This document shows, in pieces, positions 61,204-64,000 of a DNA stretch of 64,000 nucleotides. The stretch's first letter is position 1. The number at the start of each line of letters is the position of its first letter. The position numbers were made by a program, and so were the translations under genes. The notes under the pieces are model-generated. The model was not told where the DNA came from, searched no databases, and saw nothing but the letters and a program-made list of their open reading frames with translations. The DNA lies in NCBI RefSeq assembly GCF_025152745.1, contig NZ_CP104043.1:1-64000 (forward strand). The letters run 5' to 3'. The stretch comes from Rhizobium sp. WSM4643 (lineage in GTDB: Bacteria > Pseudomonadota > Alphaproteobacteria > Rhizobiales > Rhizobiaceae).

Positions 61204-62379
61204 TTAGATCACGCTCGGCGCTGTAGAAAGTGATTTGCCGGTGATCTGGCTAGCGGCCACCGCATAACCGCCGGCGGCGCCATCGATGAAATGGATGTGA
61301 TCGCGCGCGATCGGCGTCGGCACGAAGCAGGTCATCAGCGCTGAGGATTGTCGATGCAGGCCGTAGCGCGCCACACCCTTGGCCTGTGCCTGTTGCAGCA
61401 GCGTCTCGATGCGCTTCAGGTGTTCGGCGTCGACGTCGATTGTCATTTTCAGCCCGTCGTCGAACTTGCGGAAATCGGAATTGTCGGCGACGTCGCGCTT
61501 GTAGCGGCGGGCATCGAAGCGGCCGAGCGGAATGCTGAGCCTGTAGCACACAACCGTGATGGCGAGCTGCAGGAAGATGAAGAGCTTTTGCCACAACCGC
61601 CGGCGCGGTGAGGCGGTGGCTTTGGCCTCGCGATTGATACCATGTAGCGAGAAGGCAAGGTCCGGACCATCGGCCGGTACCGGATGGCTGTCGCGGTTCT
61701 GCTCGGTGGTGATGGCGACAATGCCGCCGACGAGCTCTTGAAATTCCCGGCCTGGCCGGCCTTCGCCAGGCACGGCGATAATCGAGACGATCTCGCCGTT
61801 TCTCGCATCGATCGGGCTCCAGCGGCAGGAGAGACCGGTGAGATCCGGGCGAGTTCCAGCGGGCGCGCGGGCGATGCCGTAACGGCCGAGCTTCATCTGT
61901 CTTTCGGCCCAACTGGTGCCGCCGCCCCAGAACATCGCATAAGTCACATAGGGGCTTGCGGAGTAACGCGCGACACGGACGTCGAGGCCCTCGGCGCGGG
62001 TGTCGGCGACCGGCACGATGGCGACGCGCAGCATCAGGCCCAGATCCTCTTCGACCCAGATCTGCACGGCGGCAAGGGCGCCGCGTGCCGCCGCCTCCAG
62101 CGAACCCGGAAGCGCGATCAGTGCGCCGTCACCGCCGAAGACGAAGGGATAATCGCCCTTGCCGACGGCATTCAACACGGCTGAAATGACGCTGGCGCCC
62201 GCCATGTTGACGTCCTTGTAACGGCCGGCGCCGATTGCCTGCGTCGAGCCGACGATGTCGGCGAGCGCCAGCACCCATCCGTCCGGCAGCGGCCGGTAGT
62301 TGGCGGCGTCGGTCACGCCCTCGAATTCGCTGAAGAGCGGCACTTCGGCAAAAAAATCTTCGTCGGTCACGGTTTTCAT
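61204..62379 (-). CDS. DUF3095 family protein with class III cyclase-like core
   Basis: 391 residues, family of unknown function. Seen: an N-terminal domain that reads like a class III nucleotide cyclase: ADIVGSTQAI with Asp41 and FGGDGALIAL with Asp84, 43 residues apart, the same spacing as the two metal-binding aspartates in the cyclase at 57151. The middle holds a Gly/Trp-rich loop (YAMFWGGGTSWAERQ), then a hydrophobic helix at about 270-287 (KLFIFLQLAITVVCYRL), and a C-terminal domain that ends SALMTCFVPT...HFIDGAAGGYAVAA. Start ATG 62379 is preferred over 62430. Whether it makes a cyclic nucleotide is unknown. Confidence 0.8.
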   Translation of the reverse strand: MKTVTDEDFFAEVPLFSEFEGVTDAANYRPLPDGWVLALADIVGSTQAIGAGRYKDVNMAGASVISAVLNAVGKGDYPFVFGGDGALIALPGSLEAAARGALAAVQIWVEEDLGLMLRVAIVPVADTRAEGLDVRVARYSASPYVTYAMFWGGGTSWAERQMKLGRYGIARAPAGTRPDLTGLSCRWSPIDARNGEIVSIIAVPGEGRPGREFQELVGGIVAITTEQNRDSHPVPADGPDLAFSLHGINREAKATASPRRRLWQKLFIFLQLAITVVCYRLSIPLGRFDARRYKRDVADNSDFRKFDDGLKMTIDVDAEHLKRIETLLQQAQAKGVARYGLHRQSSALMTCFVPTPIARDHIHFIDGAAGGYAVAASQITGKSLSTAPSVI

Positions 62380-62463
62380 GTCATCAAGCTTAGCACAGAC
62401 CCATGTTGCCACTGCAACGCCAATTCCCATTTACGGCAATCGACTTGCCAAGGTTTCATGTGT

Positions 62464-62504
62464 TAGAGCATTTCCTGCTTTTTCGGACGCACGGAAATGC
62501 TCTA
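62464..62504. repeat. Rhizobial hairpin element (GAGCATTTCC type)
   Basis: TAGAGCATTTCC (62464-62475) and GGAAATGCTCTA (62493-62504) are perfect arms, followed by TCTTTTTGTTTTT. It could serve as a terminator on the plus strand, but the sequence is also a repeat common in Rhizobium intergenic regions; a relative occurs near 23440. Confidence 0.7.
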
Positions 62505-62521
62505 TCTTTTTGTTTTTACGC

Positions 62522-62563
62522 AATTCCGGATGCAAAACCGCTCTCGCACTTTTGCTGGAATTC
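62522..62563. repeat. Second part of the composite intergenic repeat
   Basis: AATTCCGGATGCAAAA and TTTTGCTGGAATT form an interrupted inverted repeat right after the previous element. The two parts usually occur together as a mosaic in Rhizobium. Confidence 0.6.
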
Positions 62564-62603
62564 CTCCAGGACCGCCGACGATTTCATGACGGATAGAGAT
62601 TAG

Positions 62604-63083
62604 ATGAGCCGCCTCGACAGCTTCATTCGCCGGTTGACGGCTCAACGCGACATTTTGAACTCGATCGTCGATCTGGTGGGGGAAATTGAAGGCCCGGTGC
62701 TGGAGTTCGGCCTCGGCAACGGCCGCACCTATGATCATCTGCGCGAGATTTTTCCCGGCCGGCGCATCGTCGCCTTCGACTGGGAAGCGCGCTCCTATTC
62801 GGCCTCGACACCGCAGGCAGAAGACATGGTGACCGGCAATATCCGCGAATCGGGCCAGGCCTTCGTCGGCATCGGCGCAGCCCTTGCCCATGCCGATATC
62901 GGCACCGGCCATGACGAGATCGACGCGGTGACGCTGACCTGGCTGCCGCAGCTGATGGCCGGCGTGCTCGCCCATAACGGCGTCGCCGTCAGCGGGCTGC
63001 CGCTTGAGCATCCCGAGCTGGTGGCGCTGCCGCTGCCTGGCGGCATCAAGGACGGCCGTTATTTCCTCTACCGACGGACGTAG
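62604..63083 (+). CDS. Small class I SAM-dependent methyltransferase-like protein
   Basis: 159 residues. Seen: motif I VLEFGLGNGRTYDHLREIFPGRRIVAFDW (about 33-61), with the Gly-rich SAM loop GLGNG and an acidic residue at the end of strand 2 (Asp60), and a later strand with DAVTLTWLPQLMAGVLAHNGVAVSGLPL in place of the usual motif IV-VI. This is shorter than most methyltransferases and lacks a clear substrate domain. GGATAGAGATTAG precedes the ATG. It stands alone between two repeat-rich gaps. The substrate is unknown. Confidence 0.8.
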   Translation: MSRLDSFIRRLTAQRDILNSIVDLVGEIEGPVLEFGLGNGRTYDHLREIFPGRRIVAFDWEARSYSASTPQAEDMVTGNIRESGQAFVGIGAALAHADIGTGHDEIDAVTLTWLPQLMAGVLAHNGVAVSGLPLEHPELVALPLPGGIKDGRYFLYRRT

Positions 63084-63100
63084 AGGATAGCATCGGCCCT

Positions 63101-63150
63101 GCTGCATAATTCCTGAAATCGGAATCGATTTAAGGATAAAATTATGCAGC
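63101..63150. repeat. Large palindromic intergenic element
   Basis: GCTGCATAATT (63101-63111) and AATTATGCAGC (63140-63150) are perfect 11-base arms; inside, AAATCG faces CGATTT. It is a Rhizobium interspersed palindrome. Confidence 0.7.
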
Positions 63151-63161
63151 CATTCAAAGTG

Positions 63162-63201
63162 CTACAGCGCCGCGGCTCTTGAAAGACGCGCGGCGCTGTA
63201 G
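63162..63201. terminator. Strong hairpin between convergent genes
   Basis: CTACAGCGCCGCG (63162-63174) and CGCGGCGCTGTAG (63189-63201) form a perfect 13-base stem between the convergent methyltransferase and ABC genes. It ends 10 bases before the ABC stop codon. It may be a two-way terminator and is part of a repeat family. Confidence 0.6.
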
Positions 63202-63210
63202 TGTTTCGGT

Positions 63211-64000
63211 TCACGCCACCAGACCCTTGGTCAGTTCCAGCGCCTGCCGTTCGAACAGCCGGCGATAGATACCGTTATTGAGCCGGATCAGCGCCTGGTG
63301 GTCGCCTTCTTCAACGATTTTTCCCTTGTCGAAGACCAGCAGCCGGTCCAGCGCCCGCACCGTGGACAGCCGGTGGGCGATGACCAGCGTCGTGCGGCCG
63401 TTCATCAGACGTTCCATGGCCTGCTGGATCTGCACTTCACTCTCGCTGTCGAGGCTCGACGTCGCTTCGTCCAGGATCAGCACCGGCGCATCCGCCAGGA
63501 AGGCACGGGCAATGGCGACACGCTGCCGCTCGCCGCCCGACAGCTTGACGCCGCGTTCCCCCACCATCGTCTCATAGCCCTTGGGAAGGTCCATGATGAA
63601 GTCGTGGGCACTCGCCTGTTTCGCCGCCTGCTCGATCTCGCGCCGCGAGGCGTTAGGCCTGGAATAGGCGATGTTTTCCGCCAGCGTGCGGTGGAACAGG
63701 ATAGGCTCCTGCTGCACGATGGCGATCTGGCCGCGCAGGCTTGATTGCTTGACCCCTGCAATATCCTGCCCGTCGATGCGGATCGCGCCCGAGTTGACGT
63801 CATAGAGGCGCTGGATGAGCTTGACGAAGGTCGTCTTGCCGGAACCCGAATGCCCCACCAGGCCCACGCGCTCACCCGGCTTGATGGTGACCGAAAAATC
63901 CTGATAAAGCGGAGTGGGATGAGCGCCGTACTGGAAGGTGATGCGATCGAAGACGATCTCGCCCTCGCGGATCTTGATCGGCTTGGCGCTAAGCTTGTCC
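63211..64000 (-). CDS. ABC exporter, C-terminal part (cut by window end)
   Basis: The frame is open to the window edge, so the N-terminal transmembrane domain lies beyond 64000. About 263 residues are visible. Seen: the start of the NBD (IVFDRITFQYG...), Walker A GHSGSGKTT, Q-loop IVQQEPILFHRTLAENI, signature LSGGERQRVAIARAFL, Walker B VLILDEATSSLDSESE and H-loop IAHRL, all intact. It is an MsbA/multidrug-type exporter, in contrast to the degenerate exporter at 44425. Its substrate is unknown. Confidence 0.92.
   Translation of the reverse strand, partial: DKLSAKPIKIREGEIVFDRITFQYGAHPTPLYQDFSVTIKPGERVGLVGHSGSGKTTFVKLIQRLYDVNSGAIRIDGQDIAGVKQSSLRGQIAIVQQEPILFHRTLAENIAYSRPNASRREIEQAAKQASAHDFIMDLPKGYETMVGERGVKLSGGERQRVAIARAFLADAPVLILDEATSSLDSESEVQIQQAMERLMNGRTTLVIAHRLSTVRALDRLLVFDKGKIVEEGDHQALIRLNNGIYRRLFERQALELTKGLVA

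Noticed and set aside
1..64000. tRNA genes, rRNA genes, CRISPR arrays, insertion sequences or prophage genes
   Set aside because: No cloverleaf-like sequence, no regularly spaced direct repeats, and no transposase, integrase or phage structural protein was seen in any frame.

Overview
The window looks like the replication end of a large secondary replicon (megaplasmid) of a fast-growing rhizobium, most likely Rhizobium of the etli/leguminosarum group. The reasons are a complete repABC cassette starting at base 1, high GC with strong third-position bias, palindromic intergenic elements of the kind scattered through Rhizobium genomes, and gene families typical of that group (DUF1612 protein beside repC, HmrR/ActP-type copper module, cyo oxidase with an adjacent MFS gene). 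Base 1 falls exactly on the repA start, so the record was probably linearised there. The species assignment is inference.

Layout. 1-3558: repA-repB-repC, with a small antisense RNA in the repB-repC gap and an AT-rich origin candidate inside repC. 3738-7606: a DUF1612/HTH protein, a Bax-inhibitor-1 membrane protein, an anti-sigma/ECF sigma pair and a small unknown protein. 7648-10638: a copper module (MerR-type regulator, copper P-type ATPase and a classic MerR-type operator-promoter). 10679-21838: malto-oligosyltrehalose synthase, the PbpC/alpha-2-macroglobulin pair, and an exported MsrA. 22068-28326: a single-domain response regulator, a TetR regulator divergent from a Bcr/CflA efflux pump, an ACS-family MFS carrier convergent with a LacI regulator, a decayed LacI pseudogene and a small exported protein. 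28432-32275: two ABC exporter half-genes whose motifs predict an asymmetric heterodimer. 32782-36185: an FAD/NAD(P)-binding protein and a PAS-PAS hybrid histidine kinase. 36202-41237: the cyoABCD quinol oxidase operon with SURF1, divergent from an MFS gene with an FNR/FixK-like site. 43096-43847: a RelE/ParE toxin-antitoxin pair.

43855-50929 is the most unusual stretch. It holds a cyclic-nucleotide-binding protein, a 904-residue ABC exporter in which every ATPase motif has been lost and the nucleotide-binding domain carries a large insertion, and three glycosyltransferases, all on the minus strand. I read it as a surface-glycan or glycolipid assembly and export cluster with possible cyclic-nucleotide input. 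It is followed by a peptide-type ABC importer with a fused double ATPase (51026-56996) and a class III nucleotide cyclase (57151-58494).

59153-64000 contains a UDP-GlcNAc-type sugar dehydrogenase, a YefM/YoeB toxin-antitoxin pair, a DUF3095 protein with cyclase-like metal-binding aspartates, a small methyltransferase, and the C-terminal part of another ABC exporter cut by the window end. Two cyclase-like proteins and one cyclic-nucleotide receiver within 20 kb suggest a local signalling circuit around envelope genes; this is inference. No rRNA, tRNA, CRISPR array or intact insertion sequence was seen.
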